21,349 bases of DNA from DATCVR01 sp036566745 (GCA_036566745.1 DATCVR010000107.1:1-21349); one strand, 5' to 3'. Shown: positions 7,618-14,885, counted from the first letter of the stretch. Notes: generated by a model not told the origin, from the letters alone. A program made the numbers and translations.

Positions 7618-8448
7618 GTGGATGCGGACGCCGACGCCGGGCTGTTCGGGCCGGGGTCGATCACCTGGAAGGTGCATGCCGAGCCAGTGCTCTGGGTCGG
7701 CGGGGTCCGCGCGCTGTACCTGCAGGCCCTGCACCCGCTCGCGATGGCCGGCGTGGCGCAGTTCTCCAGCTTCCGCGACGACCCGTGGGGCCGGTTGCGC
7801 CGCACCGCCGACTACGTCGGCGTGCTCACCTACGGCACCACTGCCGAGGCCCACACCGCCGTCGCTCACGTGAACCGGGCCCATCGCGGCCTGCGGGGCA
7901 TCGAACCCGAGAGCGGACAGTCCTTCGAGGTGTCCGACCCCGACCTTCTGGTGTGGGTGCACTGCTGCCAGGTCGACTCGTTCCTGTCCGCGACCCGTCG
8001 GGCCGGGCTCCCGCTGCGTCCGGGCGAGGCCGACGCCTACGTGGCCGAGCAGGTGCGGGCGGCCCAGCTCGTGGGTGTTCCCACCGCGATGATCCCGGCA
8101 TCCACGGCCGACCTGCGGCGGTACTTCGACCGGGTCCGGCCCCAGCTGCGCAGTACCGCCGCCGCCCGGGAGGCCGCCCAGTTCATCCTGTTCCCGCCGA
8201 TGGGGCTGGCCGTTCAGGTCCTTACCCCGGCACGGGTGGCCTGGACCGGGGTGGCCACTCTCGCCTACGCCTCGTTGCCCCGCTGGGCTCGGCGGATGTA
8301 CGGACGTTCGGGGCTGCCCGCATCGCCGGTGGTCGACGTCGGGGCGACGATGAGCGTGCGCGCGCTCGCCGGCATGACCCGCTTCGTTCCGCGACGCCTG
8401 CGCGAAGGACCCCACCTGCGGCTGGCGCGCGAGCGGGTCGGGGTCTGA
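7618..8448 (+). CDS. DUF2236 / MpaB-family oxygenase-like protein
   Basis: A 276-residue protein of the DUF2236 family (named in databases after the fungal MpaB and rubber-oxygenase catalytic domain). Members include haem-dependent latex-clearing oxygenases, but most bacterial copies have no assigned reaction. Family-typical blocks visible are ALHPLAMAGVAQFS, DPWGRLRRTADYVGVLTYG and WVHCCQVDSFL. The His and Arg-Thr residues in them are candidates for cofactor contact by analogy with latex-clearing protein. The start is GTG at 7618, giving MDADADAGLFGPGS, with a TAGGGT hexamer 6 nt upstream. A GTG start with no leader is the simplest reading. The next gene starts 3 nt after its stop, so the two are co-translated. 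Substrate unknown. Confidence 0.85.
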   Translation: MDADADAGLFGPGSITWKVHAEPVLWVGGVRALYLQALHPLAMAGVAQFSSFRDDPWGRLRRTADYVGVLTYGTTAEAHTAVAHVNRAHRGLRGIEPESGQSFEVSDPDLLVWVHCCQVDSFLSATRRAGLPLRPGEADAYVAEQVRAAQLVGVPTAMIPASTADLRRYFDRVRPQLRSTAAAREAAQFILFPPMGLAVQVLTPARVAWTGVATLAYASLPRWARRMYGRSGLPASPVVDVGATMSVRALAGMTRFVPRRLREGPHLRLARERVGV

Positions 8449-8451
8449 GCC

Positions 8452-9135
8452 GTGGCCGAGCCGCGCGCCACCGTCTCCCTGACGCTTCCCCGAGGTGACG
8501 TCCGCGCGGTGGCCCTGGTGCTGCACGGCGGCCGTGAGCAGGGCATCGACCTGGTCCGTCCCACGCAGCTCGCCGTCGTGCGGATGCTCCCGTTCGCTCG
8601 CGCCCTCCGGCGTCGGGGCGCGGCGTCCGGGCTGGCGGTGGCCCGGCTGCGGTACCGCGTACGCGGGTGGAACGGTGCGGGGGAGTCGCCGCTGGCCGAC
8701 GCTCGCTGGGCGCTGGGCCGGATCGCCGAGCGGTTCGGAGACGTCCCGGTGGCGCTGGTCGGGTACTCGATGGGTGCTCGGGTCGCGGTGGCGACGGCGG
8801 CCGATCCCGTGGTGCGCGTCGTGGTGGCGCTGGCGCCGTGGCTGACCGACACCGACCCGGTGGCCGGACTGGCCGGGCGGCACGTCCTCTTCGTCCACGG
8901 CAGCGACGACCAGAGGACCTCTCCACGGGCCACCTTGGCCTTCGCGGAGCGGGCCCGGCCGGTCGCTGCGTCGTGCTCCGTGGTGATCCTCGCCCGCGAG
9001 CGGCATCCGATGATGCGCCGTCCCTGGCTGTGGCACCGGCTCGCCACCGATGCGGTGCTCACCCGGCTCGGGCTGGGTGAGCCGTCGGCGCTCCCGGAGG
9101 GTACGACCGGTGGAGGTTCGTCACCTCGAGGTTGA
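8452..9135 (+). CDS. Small alpha/beta hydrolase
   Basis: A 227-residue predicted cytoplasmic hydrolase with no signal peptide. The serine-hydrolase framework is complete: oxyanion segment LVLHGG near residue 22, nucleophile S106 in GYSMGARVAV, acid D152 or D153 in HGSDD, and general base H185 in RERHPMM. This layout is that of a dienelactone-hydrolase or esterase-like alpha/beta fold. The reaction cannot be named. The GTG start lies 3 nt after the DUF2236 stop, implying coupled expression and perhaps a shared pathway in which an oxygenase product is hydrolysed (inference). No other start gives a complete first beta-strand. Confidence 0.85.
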   Translation: MAEPRATVSLTLPRGDVRAVALVLHGGREQGIDLVRPTQLAVVRMLPFARALRRRGAASGLAVARLRYRVRGWNGAGESPLADARWALGRIAERFGDVPVALVGYSMGARVAVATAADPVVRVVVALAPWLTDTDPVAGLAGRHVLFVHGSDDQRTSPRATLAFAERARPVAASCSVVILARERHPMMRRPWLWHRLATDAVLTRLGLGEPSALPEGTTGGGSSPRG

Positions 9136-9154
9136 ACATGCGAGGCTGTGCCCC

Positions 9155-10606
9155 ATGAGCCAGCATTCCGTCGCGATCGTCACCTTGGGCTGCACGCGCA
9201 ACGAGGTCGACTCCGAGGAGCTGGCCGGACGCCTGGACGCCGAGGGTTTCGTACTCGTCGACGACCCGGCGGCCGCCGAGACGGTGCTGGTCAACACGTG
9301 CGGGTTCGTCGAGCAGGCGAAGAAGGACTCGGTCGACTCACTCCTGGCCGCGGCCGACCTCAAGGCCGACGGCGCGACCAAGGCGGTCGTCGCCGTGGGG
9401 TGCATGGCCGAGCGGTACGGAGCGGAGCTGGCCGGTGAGCTTCCCGAGGCCGACGCCGTACTCGGCTTCGACGACTACGACGACATCGGGGCCCGGCTCC
9501 GCGGCATCCTCGGCGGCACCCCGCATGTCCCGCACGTGCCGCGCGACCGCCGCAAGCTCCTCCCGGTGGCGCCGGTGGACCGGCAGGCCGCCGCTGGATC
9601 GGTGCCGGGACACGCCGGCCACGTCCCCGCCGGCCACGTGCCTGCAGGCCCCGACCTCCCGGCAGGCATCGCCCCCTCGACCGGCCCGCGATCGATGCGA
9701 CGGCGCCTCGACGGCGGCCCGATGGCCCCGGTCAAGCTGGCGTCGGGATGCGACCGCGTCTGCTCGTTCTGCGCCATCCCGACGTTCCGCGGGTCGTTCC
9801 TGTCGCGCCGCCCGTCCGACATCCTGGCCGACGCGCGCTGGCTCGCCGAGCAGGGCGTCCGCGAACTGTTCCTGGTGAGCGAGAACTCCACGTCCTACGG
9901 CAAGGACCTCGGTGACATCCGGCTGCTCGAGACGCTGCTCCCCGAGCTGGCCGCGGTCGACGGCATCGAGCGGGTGCGCGTGTCCTACCTCCAGCCGGCC
10001 GAGACCCGTCCGTCGCTGGTCGAGGCGATGACGTCCACGCCGGGCGTGGTGCCCTACTTCGACCTGTCGTTCCAGCACGCCAGCGCGCCGGTGCTGCGCC
10101 GGATGCGCCGCTTCGGGTCCACCGAGCCGTTCCTCGACCTCATCGCGTCGGTGCGCGACCGTGCGCCCGAGGCCGGGATCCGCTCGAACGTGATCGTCGG
10201 GTTCCCGGGGGAGACCGAGGACGACCTCGCCGAACTCGAGGACTTCCTGTCCCGCGCGCGGCTCGACGTCGTGGGCGTGTTCGGCTACTCCGACGAGGAC
10301 GGCACCGAAGCCGTCGGGCTGACCGGCAAGCTCGACGCCGACGAGATCTCCGCGCGGGTCGAGTGGCTCGGCGCGCTGGTCGACGAGCTGGTCGCGCAGC
10401 GTGCCGAGGACCGCGTCGGCACCACGGTCGACGTGCTCGTCGAGAGCGTGGGCGACGGGCAGGTCGAGGGACGCGCCGCCCATCAGGGCCCCGACGTCGA
10501 CGGCTCCACGACGGTGGCGGACGTGGCGGCCCGCGTCGGCGACCTCGTCACGGCGGTCGTCACCGGCTCCGACGGAGCCGATCTGGTGGCTGCCGGGGTC
10601 CGGTGA
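9155..10606 (+). CDS. rimO: Ribosomal protein S12 methylthiotransferase RimO
   Basis: A 483-residue radical-SAM enzyme that adds a methylthio group to an Asp of ribosomal protein S12. The N-terminal MTTase domain holds the second cluster on C13 (LGCTRNEVDS), C49 (NTCGF) and C83 (VGCMAERY). The radical-SAM cluster sits on C199, C203 and C206 in GCDRVCSFCAIP. A C-terminal TRAM-like part follows (about 410-483). VSYLQPAETRP and YFDLSFQHAS mark it as RimO rather than MiaB. Between the domains is a proline/glycine-rich insert, as in Streptomyces RimO, with a tandem GHVPAGHVPA at residues 155-164. The ATG at 9155 has GAGG 9 nt upstream. A GAGGCT hexamer ending 7 nt before the ATG would also suit a leaderless start. 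Confidence 0.97.
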   Translation: MSQHSVAIVTLGCTRNEVDSEELAGRLDAEGFVLVDDPAAAETVLVNTCGFVEQAKKDSVDSLLAAADLKADGATKAVVAVGCMAERYGAELAGELPEADAVLGFDDYDDIGARLRGILGGTPHVPHVPRDRRKLLPVAPVDRQAAAGSVPGHAGHVPAGHVPAGPDLPAGIAPSTGPRSMRRRLDGGPMAPVKLASGCDRVCSFCAIPTFRGSFLSRRPSDILADARWLAEQGVRELFLVSENSTSYGKDLGDIRLLETLLPELAAVDGIERVRVSYLQPAETRPSLVEAMTSTPGVVPYFDLSFQHASAPVLRRMRRFGSTEPFLDLIASVRDRAPEAGIRSNVIVGFPGETEDDLAELEDFLSRARLDVVGVFGYSDEDGTEAVGLTGKLDADEISARVEWLGALVDELVAQRAEDRVGTTVDVLVESVGDGQVEGRAAHQGPDVDGSTTVADVAARVGDLVTAVVTGSDGADLVAAGVR

Positions 10607-10638
10607 CGGCGGGCGGTGGGCGCGGATCGCTGGGGTGC

Positions 10639-10673
10639 TGACGCGCCGCATCACCAGGACTGTGCGCGCGTCA
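10639..10673. terminator. Hairpin between convergent rimO and ABC permease
   Basis: TGACGCGC (10639-10646) pairs exactly with GCGCGTCA (10666-10673), and the pairing continues with GCA/TGC after a one-base bulge, giving about 11 bp. It lies 33 bp after the rimO stop and 63 bp beyond the permease stop, so it could end both transcripts. There is no T-tract, which is common for actinobacterial hairpins. Confidence 0.45.
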
Positions 10674-10735
10674 CGAGGCTTGCAGGCCTGGTGGCGTGGG
10701 CGATTGCCTGCTGAACGTGATCATTCCGAGCGGCG

Positions 10736-12328
10736 TCAGGTGCGCGATGGGGTGACCCGGCGCAGGAGTTCGGGGCCGTGCTGGTCCATGTGGCGTCCGC
10801 CGATGCGGTTGCCGGTGCGCAGCAACAGCCAGCCGTACGCGGGGCCGCCCACCAGCAGGAGCCAGCCGATCGCCGGATCCCACCACAGTGCGGCCGCCAC
10901 GAGGCCGTAGACCGGCAGCGCCAGAACGCCCACGGCGAGGCCGCCGGCGAGCTGCTGGAGGATCGTCACGACGTTGCCGCCACTGGGGGAGACGAACGGG
11001 TTGGTGCTGGGTGGCGGGGCCGGGAAGGGGATCACCACGCTGGTCACCGACCCGATCGCCAGCCCGGCCAGGACGGTGGCCGCCGACCCGCCCAGCGCCG
11101 CGGGAGCAAGCTCCGGCCGGCCTGCCGCGAGACAGCTGGCCAGGGCCGCGAGCCCGGCCAGCGGCACCGCCCACACTGCCGTGCCCAGGGCGCGACCGGC
11201 TCGATCGGTGGTGCCGGGCAGCGCCGCCACGAGGTGGGCCCACAACGCGGTGCCGTCGTAGGCGGTGTGATTGAGCATCGTCAGGCCCAGCAAGGTGCCG
11301 ATCGCCGGGCCGGTGAAGACGAGCACGGTGTCGTTGCCCCCGGCCACCTGCGGCCCGACCAACAGCGCCGTGAGCACGACCGGGATGATCAGCAGCGCGA
11401 CCCGCTGGCGGGGATCGCGCCACCAGTAGACGAGGACCCGCGCCGCGACCGCGCCGACCGGACTGGACGGCAGGACGCTGGCCACCCACGCCGGGGTGAG
11501 GGTCGCCCCGCGCGGCAGCGAGCTGCCCACGGGTACGGCGTCGCCCCGCTCGAGGCTGCGGCGCAGTGCCGCGCCCCACACCATCAGCAACACCGCCACC
11601 GCGGCCGCCGCGATGGCGAGCTTGATCAGCCCGGCGCCCGGCGATCCGGTGGCGGCGTCGTACGGCGCGGCCCACGGCGCCCCGAAAGGCGTCCAGGCGA
11701 GGACGTCGACGATGTCGACGAACAGGTCGGGCGTGGCGAGGCGGGCCAGGGCGGTCAGGCCCAGCTGGATCAGGCCGATCGAGGCGACCAGGAGGACGAC
11801 GACCACCGAGACGAGGTCGTTGGCCCGCCGCGACCGGAACACACCGGCGACCGCCGTGGTGGCCGCGCGGCTCGCCACCACGCACAGAAGCGTGCCCAGG
11901 ACCGCCCCGGCCAGGGCGAACAGCGGAGCGAGCGCGCCGCGCGACCAGGTGACCACGGTGGCCAGCGAGACGAGGGCCGTGGTGATGGCCGGCACTCCGA
12001 TGCATCCCGCCGCCAGCATCCCGGCCAGCAGCTGGCGGCGGCGGATCGGCATGAACGTGAAGCGCTGGGGGTCGACGGTCTCGTCGACGCCGAAGAAGAG
12101 GACGGGCAGCACCGTCCACCCGAGGACTACGACGGTGCCGGCGACCACGAGGATGGCGCGGGTGGCGCCCGCCTCGGCCGAGCGCAGCCCGATCGTCAGG
12201 GCGACGCCTGCCACCGTGATTCCGAAGCCGGCCAGCAGCCCGATCACGCCGAGAACCAGCCGGGTGTTCGACCCCTTCAGGCCATTGCGGAGCAGCCGCA
12301 GCTTCAGCCCGACGAAGAGCGCAACCAT
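10736..12328 (-). CDS. ABC-2 type exporter, membrane subunit
   Basis: A 530-residue, very hydrophobic protein with roughly twelve predicted membrane helices. Examples are LVLGVIGLLAGFGITVAGVA near the start and VVTILQQLAGGLAVGVLALP near the end. It resembles the large permeases of actinobacterial ABC-2 exporters, but the cargo is unknown. The ATG at 12328 (MVALFVGLKLRLLRNGLKG) lies inside the end of the ATPase gene, overlapping it by 25 bp, so the pair is translationally coupled. The frame is open far upstream, but that part is antisense-like shadow of the ATPase. No enzyme domain or signal peptidase motif is visible. Confidence 0.88.
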   Translation of the reverse strand: MVALFVGLKLRLLRNGLKGSNTRLVLGVIGLLAGFGITVAGVALTIGLRSAEAGATRAILVVAGTVVVLGWTVLPVLFFGVDETVDPQRFTFMPIRRRQLLAGMLAAGCIGVPAITTALVSLATVVTWSRGALAPLFALAGAVLGTLLCVVASRAATTAVAGVFRSRRANDLVSVVVVLLVASIGLIQLGLTALARLATPDLFVDIVDVLAWTPFGAPWAAPYDAATGSPGAGLIKLAIAAAAVAVLLMVWGAALRRSLERGDAVPVGSSLPRGATLTPAWVASVLPSSPVGAVAARVLVYWWRDPRQRVALLIIPVVLTALLVGPQVAGGNDTVLVFTGPAIGTLLGLTMLNHTAYDGTALWAHLVAALPGTTDRAGRALGTAVWAVPLAGLAALASCLAAGRPELAPAALGGSAATVLAGLAIGSVTSVVIPFPAPPPSTNPFVSPSGGNVVTILQQLAGGLAVGVLALPVYGLVAAALWWDPAIGWLLLVGGPAYGWLLLRTGNRIGGRHMDQHGPELLRRVTPSRT

Positions 12329-13113
12329 GCCAGCCCCTCCCCGAGGTCGCGACGTCCGCCGACGAGCTCGACGAAGCGGTCCTCGAGCGAGCCGTCGCCA
12401 CGCACGTCCTCGAGCCGGCCGGCGGCGAGCACCCGCCCAGCGGCGATGATCGCGACGTGGTCGCACAGTTGCTCGACGAGCGCCATGACGTGGCTGGACA
12501 GTACTACCGTCCCGCCGCCGCCGACGAAGGAGTGCAGGATGCCGCGGATCGTGGTCGCCGACACCGGGTCGACCGACTCGAACGGCTCGTCGAGGACGAG
12601 GATGCGTGGGCCGTGGATCAACGCGCAGGCCAGCCCGATCTTCTTCGTCATGCCCGCGCTGTAGTCGATGACGAGGATGTCGGCCGCTGCCTTGAGGTCG
12701 AGGACGTCGAGCAGCTCGGCGGTGCGGCGTACCGCGAGCTCGCGGTCGAGGCCGTGCAGCCGGCCCACGTATTCGAGCAGCTGGGCGCCGGTCAGCCGGT
12801 CGAACAGCGCCATCCCGTCGGGCAGGACCCCGAGCAGGCGCTTGGCCACCACCGGGTCGCTCCACACGTCGTTGCCGAGGACGAACGCGGTGCCGGCGTC
12901 GGGACGCAGGATGCCCGTGGTCATCGACAGCGTGGTGGTCTTGCCGGCGCCGTTAGGCCCCACGAGGCCGAAGAACGAGCCGATCGGGACGTCCAGATCG
13001 AGCTCGGCCACGGCCAGCGTCTTGCCGAATCGCTTGACGAGGCGGCGCAGCGCGAGGGCTGGTGGGCCGGAGGCGGCGTTCGGTTGTCCGGACCCGGCGG
13101 GAATGTCGCTCAC
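12304..13113 (-). CDS. ABC-2 type exporter, ATP-binding subunit
   Basis: A 269-residue cytoplasmic ATPase that would drive the neighbouring permease. Walker A is GPNGAGKT at residues 52-59, and Walker B is ILVLDEP at 171-177 with catalytic E176. The switch His is in VLSSHVMAL. The signature segment reads DYSAGMTKKI near 150-159 instead of LSGGQ. Variants of this kind (YSxGM) are usual in ABC-2 drug or antibiotic exporter ATPases. The start is GTG at 13113, preceded at 7 nt by a TAGTCT hexamer and with no ribosome binding site, so probably leaderless. The gene is divergent from pgsA across only 51 bp. Substrate unknown. Confidence 0.92.
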   Translation of the reverse strand: MSDIPAGSGQPNAASGPPALALRRLVKRFGKTLAVAELDLDVPIGSFFGLVGPNGAGKTTTLSMTTGILRPDAGTAFVLGNDVWSDPVVAKRLLGVLPDGMALFDRLTGAQLLEYVGRLHGLDRELAVRRTAELLDVLDLKAAADILVIDYSAGMTKKIGLACALIHGPRILVLDEPFESVDPVSATTIRGILHSFVGGGGTVVLSSHVMALVEQLCDHVAIIAAGRVLAAGRLEDVRGDGSLEDRFVELVGGRRDLGEGLAWLRSSSG

Positions 13114-13120
13114 CTGGCCG

Positions 13121-13126
13121 AGACTA
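13121..13126 (-). promoter_or_regulatory. Putative -10 element (TAGTCT) for ABC exporter operon
   Basis: Reading the minus strand, TAGTCT ends 7 nt before the GTG start at 13113, so the transcript would begin at the start codon. The -35 zone (about 13144-13149) lies beside the -10 element of the opposite pgsA promoter. Confidence 0.55.
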
Positions 13127-13151
13127 TTCGGCCCGGACCCTCTCGTGCCCC

Positions 13152-13157
13152 TACCCT
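13152..13157 (+). promoter_or_regulatory. Putative -10 element (TACCCT) for pgsA-cinA
   Basis: TACCCT fits TANNNT and ends 7 nt before the pgsA GTG at 13165, with no ribosome binding site between. Its -35 zone (about 13129-13134) lies beside the -10 element of the divergent exporter promoter, so the two promoters occupy the same stretch of DNA. Confidence 0.55.
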
Positions 13158-13164
13158 TACCGAC

Positions 13165-13785
13165 GTGTCCGACCATCCGTTGCGATCGCACCCCGCCGTT
13201 CCGCCGAGCCCGTGGAACATCGCCAACGCGCTGACGGCGGTGCGAATCCTGCTCGTGCCCGTTTTCGGATGGTTGCTGTTGCGCGAGGGCGGAGCGGACG
13301 TGGAGTCGCGGCTCGCGGCCTTTGTCACGTTCTGCGTGGCGATGGCCACCGACAAGGCCGACGGAGTACTCGCCCGCAGGCGTGGCCTGGTCACCGACCT
13401 CGGCAAGATCGCCGACCCGATCGCCGACAAGGCTCTGACCGGGATGGCTTTCATCGGCCTCTCGATCCTGGGCGAGCTGCCCTGGTGGGTGACGATCGTG
13501 GTGCTCGCCCGCGAGGTCGGCATCACCCTGTTGCGTTTCGCGGTGATCCGCCACGGCGTCATGCCGGCCAGCCGTGGGGGCAAGGTCAAGACCGGCCTCC
13601 AGGCGCTGGCTCTGGGCCTCTACATCCTGCCGATGGTGGAATCCCTGGACGAAGTCCGGGTGTGGACCATGGCCGCCGCGGTGATCGTCACGGTCGTGAC
13701 CGGCCTCGACTATGTCGTGCAGGCGATTCGTCTGGTGCGCGGCAGCGATCGCCGGCGCGGCGGGGCGAACGGACCCGCGCGGTGA
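13165..13785 (+). CDS. pgsA: CDP-diacylglycerol-glycerol-3-phosphate 3-phosphatidyltransferase (PgsA)
   Basis: A 206-residue membrane enzyme making phosphatidylglycerol phosphate from CDP-diacylglycerol and glycerol-3-phosphate. The CDP-alcohol phosphotransferase signature is complete and correctly spaced: D63, D66-G67, A70-R71, G80, D84 and D88. NIANALTAVRILLVPVFG near the start is the usual N-terminal block of PgsA. Several membrane helices follow. The paralogous phosphatidylinositol-phosphate synthase has the same motif, but the N-terminal block and the cinA/clgR neighbourhood favour PgsA. The GTG at 13165 is chosen because it precedes the conserved block by 13 residues and follows a TACCCT hexamer at 7 nt. 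The open frame extends antisense through the exporter gene and is not real there. It overlaps cinA by 4 bp (GTGA). Confidence 0.93.
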   Translation: MSDHPLRSHPAVPPSPWNIANALTAVRILLVPVFGWLLLREGGADVESRLAAFVTFCVAMATDKADGVLARRRGLVTDLGKIADPIADKALTGMAFIGLSILGELPWWVTIVVLAREVGITLLRFAVIRHGVMPASRGGKVKTGLQALALGLYILPMVESLDEVRVWTMAAAVIVTVVTGLDYVVQAIRLVRGSDRRRGGANGPAR

Positions 13786-14330
13786 GCGGAGCGGCGATCG
13801 AGGCCCTGGGCGGTGAGCTCGGCGACCTCGCTCGCCGGGCGATCAGCGTGCTGGTCGCGGGCGATGTGACCATCGCCACGGCCGAGTCGCTCACCGGCGG
13901 GCTGCTGTGTGCGGCCCTCACCTCGGTGCCGGGAGCGTCGGCGGTGGTGCGGGGCGGGGTCGTCGTCTATGCGACCGATCTCAAGGCCGACCTCGCCGGC
14001 GTCGCGCCCGCGATCCTCGAGCGTCATGGTCCGGTGGCAGCCGAGACGGCATCGGCGCTGGCCACGGGCGTACGAGAGCGGCTGGGCGCTGACCTGGGCG
14101 TGGCCACCACGGGCGTCGCGGGCCCGGACTCCCAGGGCGGGCGTCCGCCCGGCACGGTGTACGTCGCACTGGCTCGGGCGGAGGAGGTGCGGGTGCGGGC
14201 CTTCGACGCGTGGACGGGTCCGCTGCCCGGCGACCGCGACGCCGTCCGGGCGGCCACGGTGCGCGCCGCGCTCGAGATGATCATCGACGGATCAGCTGGA
14301 CGGGAATCCTGGCCGACATCGGCACGTTGA
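13782..14330 (+). CDS. CinA C-terminal-domain protein, nicotinamide-nucleotide amidohydrolase (PncC-like)
   Basis: A 182-residue stand-alone CinA C-terminal domain. The family deamidates nicotinamide mononucleotide to nicotinate mononucleotide in NAD salvage. The conserved AESLTGG lies at residues 34-40 with the active-site S36. GVAGPD at 111-116 followed by a GG and PGTVYVALA is the second signature. The N-terminal MoCF-like domain of full CinA is absent, as usual in actinobacteria. The GTG start overlaps the pgsA stop as GTGA, giving tight translational coupling. The extended frame upstream is the shadow of pgsA. The last residues (GRESWPTSAR) fall after the end of the fold and look unconserved. 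Confidence 0.9.
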   Translation: MSGAAIEALGGELGDLARRAISVLVAGDVTIATAESLTGGLLCAALTSVPGASAVVRGGVVVYATDLKADLAGVAPAILERHGPVAAETASALATGVRERLGADLGVATTGVAGPDSQGGRPPGTVYVALARAEEVRVRAFDAWTGPLPGDRDAVRAATVRAALEMIIDGSAGRESWPTSAR

Positions 14331-14390
14331 GCAGACAACGCCCCTCCGGAGGATGGCTGTGTCGGACCCGGAGGGTACGGTTGTTCTCGG

Positions 14391-14396
14391 TAGTGT
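14391..14396 (+). promoter_or_regulatory. Possible -10 element (TAGTGT) upstream of clgR-like gene
   Basis: TAGTGT fits TANNNT and lies 28 nt before the GTG at 14425, leaving a short leader that carries the AGGAG ribosome binding site. A -35 is not clear. An obvious ClgR-type binding site is not seen here. Confidence 0.35.
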
Positions 14397-14424
14397 TGGG
14401 ACCATTCGCGGGAGAGGAGTGGCC

Positions 14425-14736
14425 GTGGTTCTCGTCAGGCGCCTCATCGGTGATGTCCTGCGGCGTCGTCGGGTCGATCAAGGTCGGACCCTGCGCGAAG
14501 TCTCAGCAGCAGCTCGTGTGAGCCTCGGTTACCTCTCCGAGGTCGAACGCGGTCGCAAGGAAGCCTCCTCAGAGCTCCTCGCCGCCATCTGCCAAGCTCT
14601 CGATCTCCCGATGTCGGAGGTCCTGCGCGAGGTGAGCGACGAGATGATGCGCGTCGAGGCCGCTGCTGTCGGTGCACTGACCGAGCTGCGTCCCCGCGAG
14701 AGCGCTCGCGAGCGCGACGTCGTCGCCGTGGCCTGA
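14425..14736 (+). CDS. clgR: ClgR-like helix-turn-helix regulator
   Basis: A 103-residue XRE-type regulator. The core TLREVSAAARVSLGYLSEVE and the following ERGRKEASSELLAAICQALD (roughly residues 22-63) are near-identical in character to ClgR of Corynebacterium and Mycobacterium. ClgR activates clpP1P2, clpC and other proteolysis genes. Location directly after pgsA and cinA and near ftsK supports this (Rv2745c sits in the same setting). The start is GTG at 14425 (MVLVRRLIGDVLRR) because it matches the family N-terminus and has AGGAG 5 nt upstream (14415-14419). A GTG two codons earlier and an ATG at 14353 are in frame but less likely. The C-terminus ends in small hydrophobic residues (VVAVA), compatible with the known turnover of ClgR by ClpP. 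Confidence 0.88.
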   Translation: MVLVRRLIGDVLRRRRVDQGRTLREVSAAARVSLGYLSEVERGRKEASSELLAAICQALDLPMSEVLREVSDEMMRVEAAAVGALTELRPRESARERDVVAVA

Positions 14737-14782
14737 TCCGCCCCAGCCCTACATCCTGATCTCTGCCGTTCGACGTGTGGAG

Positions 14783-14833
14783 CCGGGTGGAGGGCGAGTT
14801 GTGTGCGGGCCGGATGCACTCGCCCCCACCCGG
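14783..14833. terminator. Strong hairpin after clgR-like gene
   Basis: CCGGGTGGAGGGCGAGT (14783-14799) pairs with 14818-14833 over 16 bp, with a single bulged A at 14791 and an 18-nt loop. It starts 47 bp after the clgR stop and ends 53 bp before the ROK gene. There is no T-tract. A factor-independent terminator for pgsA-cinA-clgR is the simplest explanation. Its length and GC content are greater than usual, so an RNA structural role is possible. Confidence 0.65.
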
Positions 14834-14837
14834 TTGA

Positions 14838-14873
14838 GACGGTACGGTACCGGTAACTTTCCTTTCTGAAAAG
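14838..14873. promoter_or_regulatory. Possible promoter/operator region of the ROK gene
   Basis: Immediately before the ROK gene are three close GGTA units (GGTACGGTACCGGTAAC, 14841-14857) that contain the palindrome CGGTACCG, followed by TTTCTGAAA (14863-14871), an odd-centred palindrome. A/T-rich half-sites of that kind are common in ROK-repressor operators, so autoregulation is plausible. A GACTGT hexamer (14873-14878) ends 7 nt before the GTG start and could be a weak -10. Confidence 0.4.
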
Positions 14874-14885
14874 ACTGTTTCCGAT

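Noticed and set aside
10652..10693. CACCAGG/CCTGGTG inverted repeat after rimO
   Set aside because: Only 7 bp with a 28-nt loop, and mutually exclusive with the better hairpin at 10639-10673.
14343..14352. CCTCCGGAGG palindrome between cinA and clgR
   Set aside because: A perfect palindrome without a loop cannot make a normal terminator, and short GC palindromes are expected in this composition.
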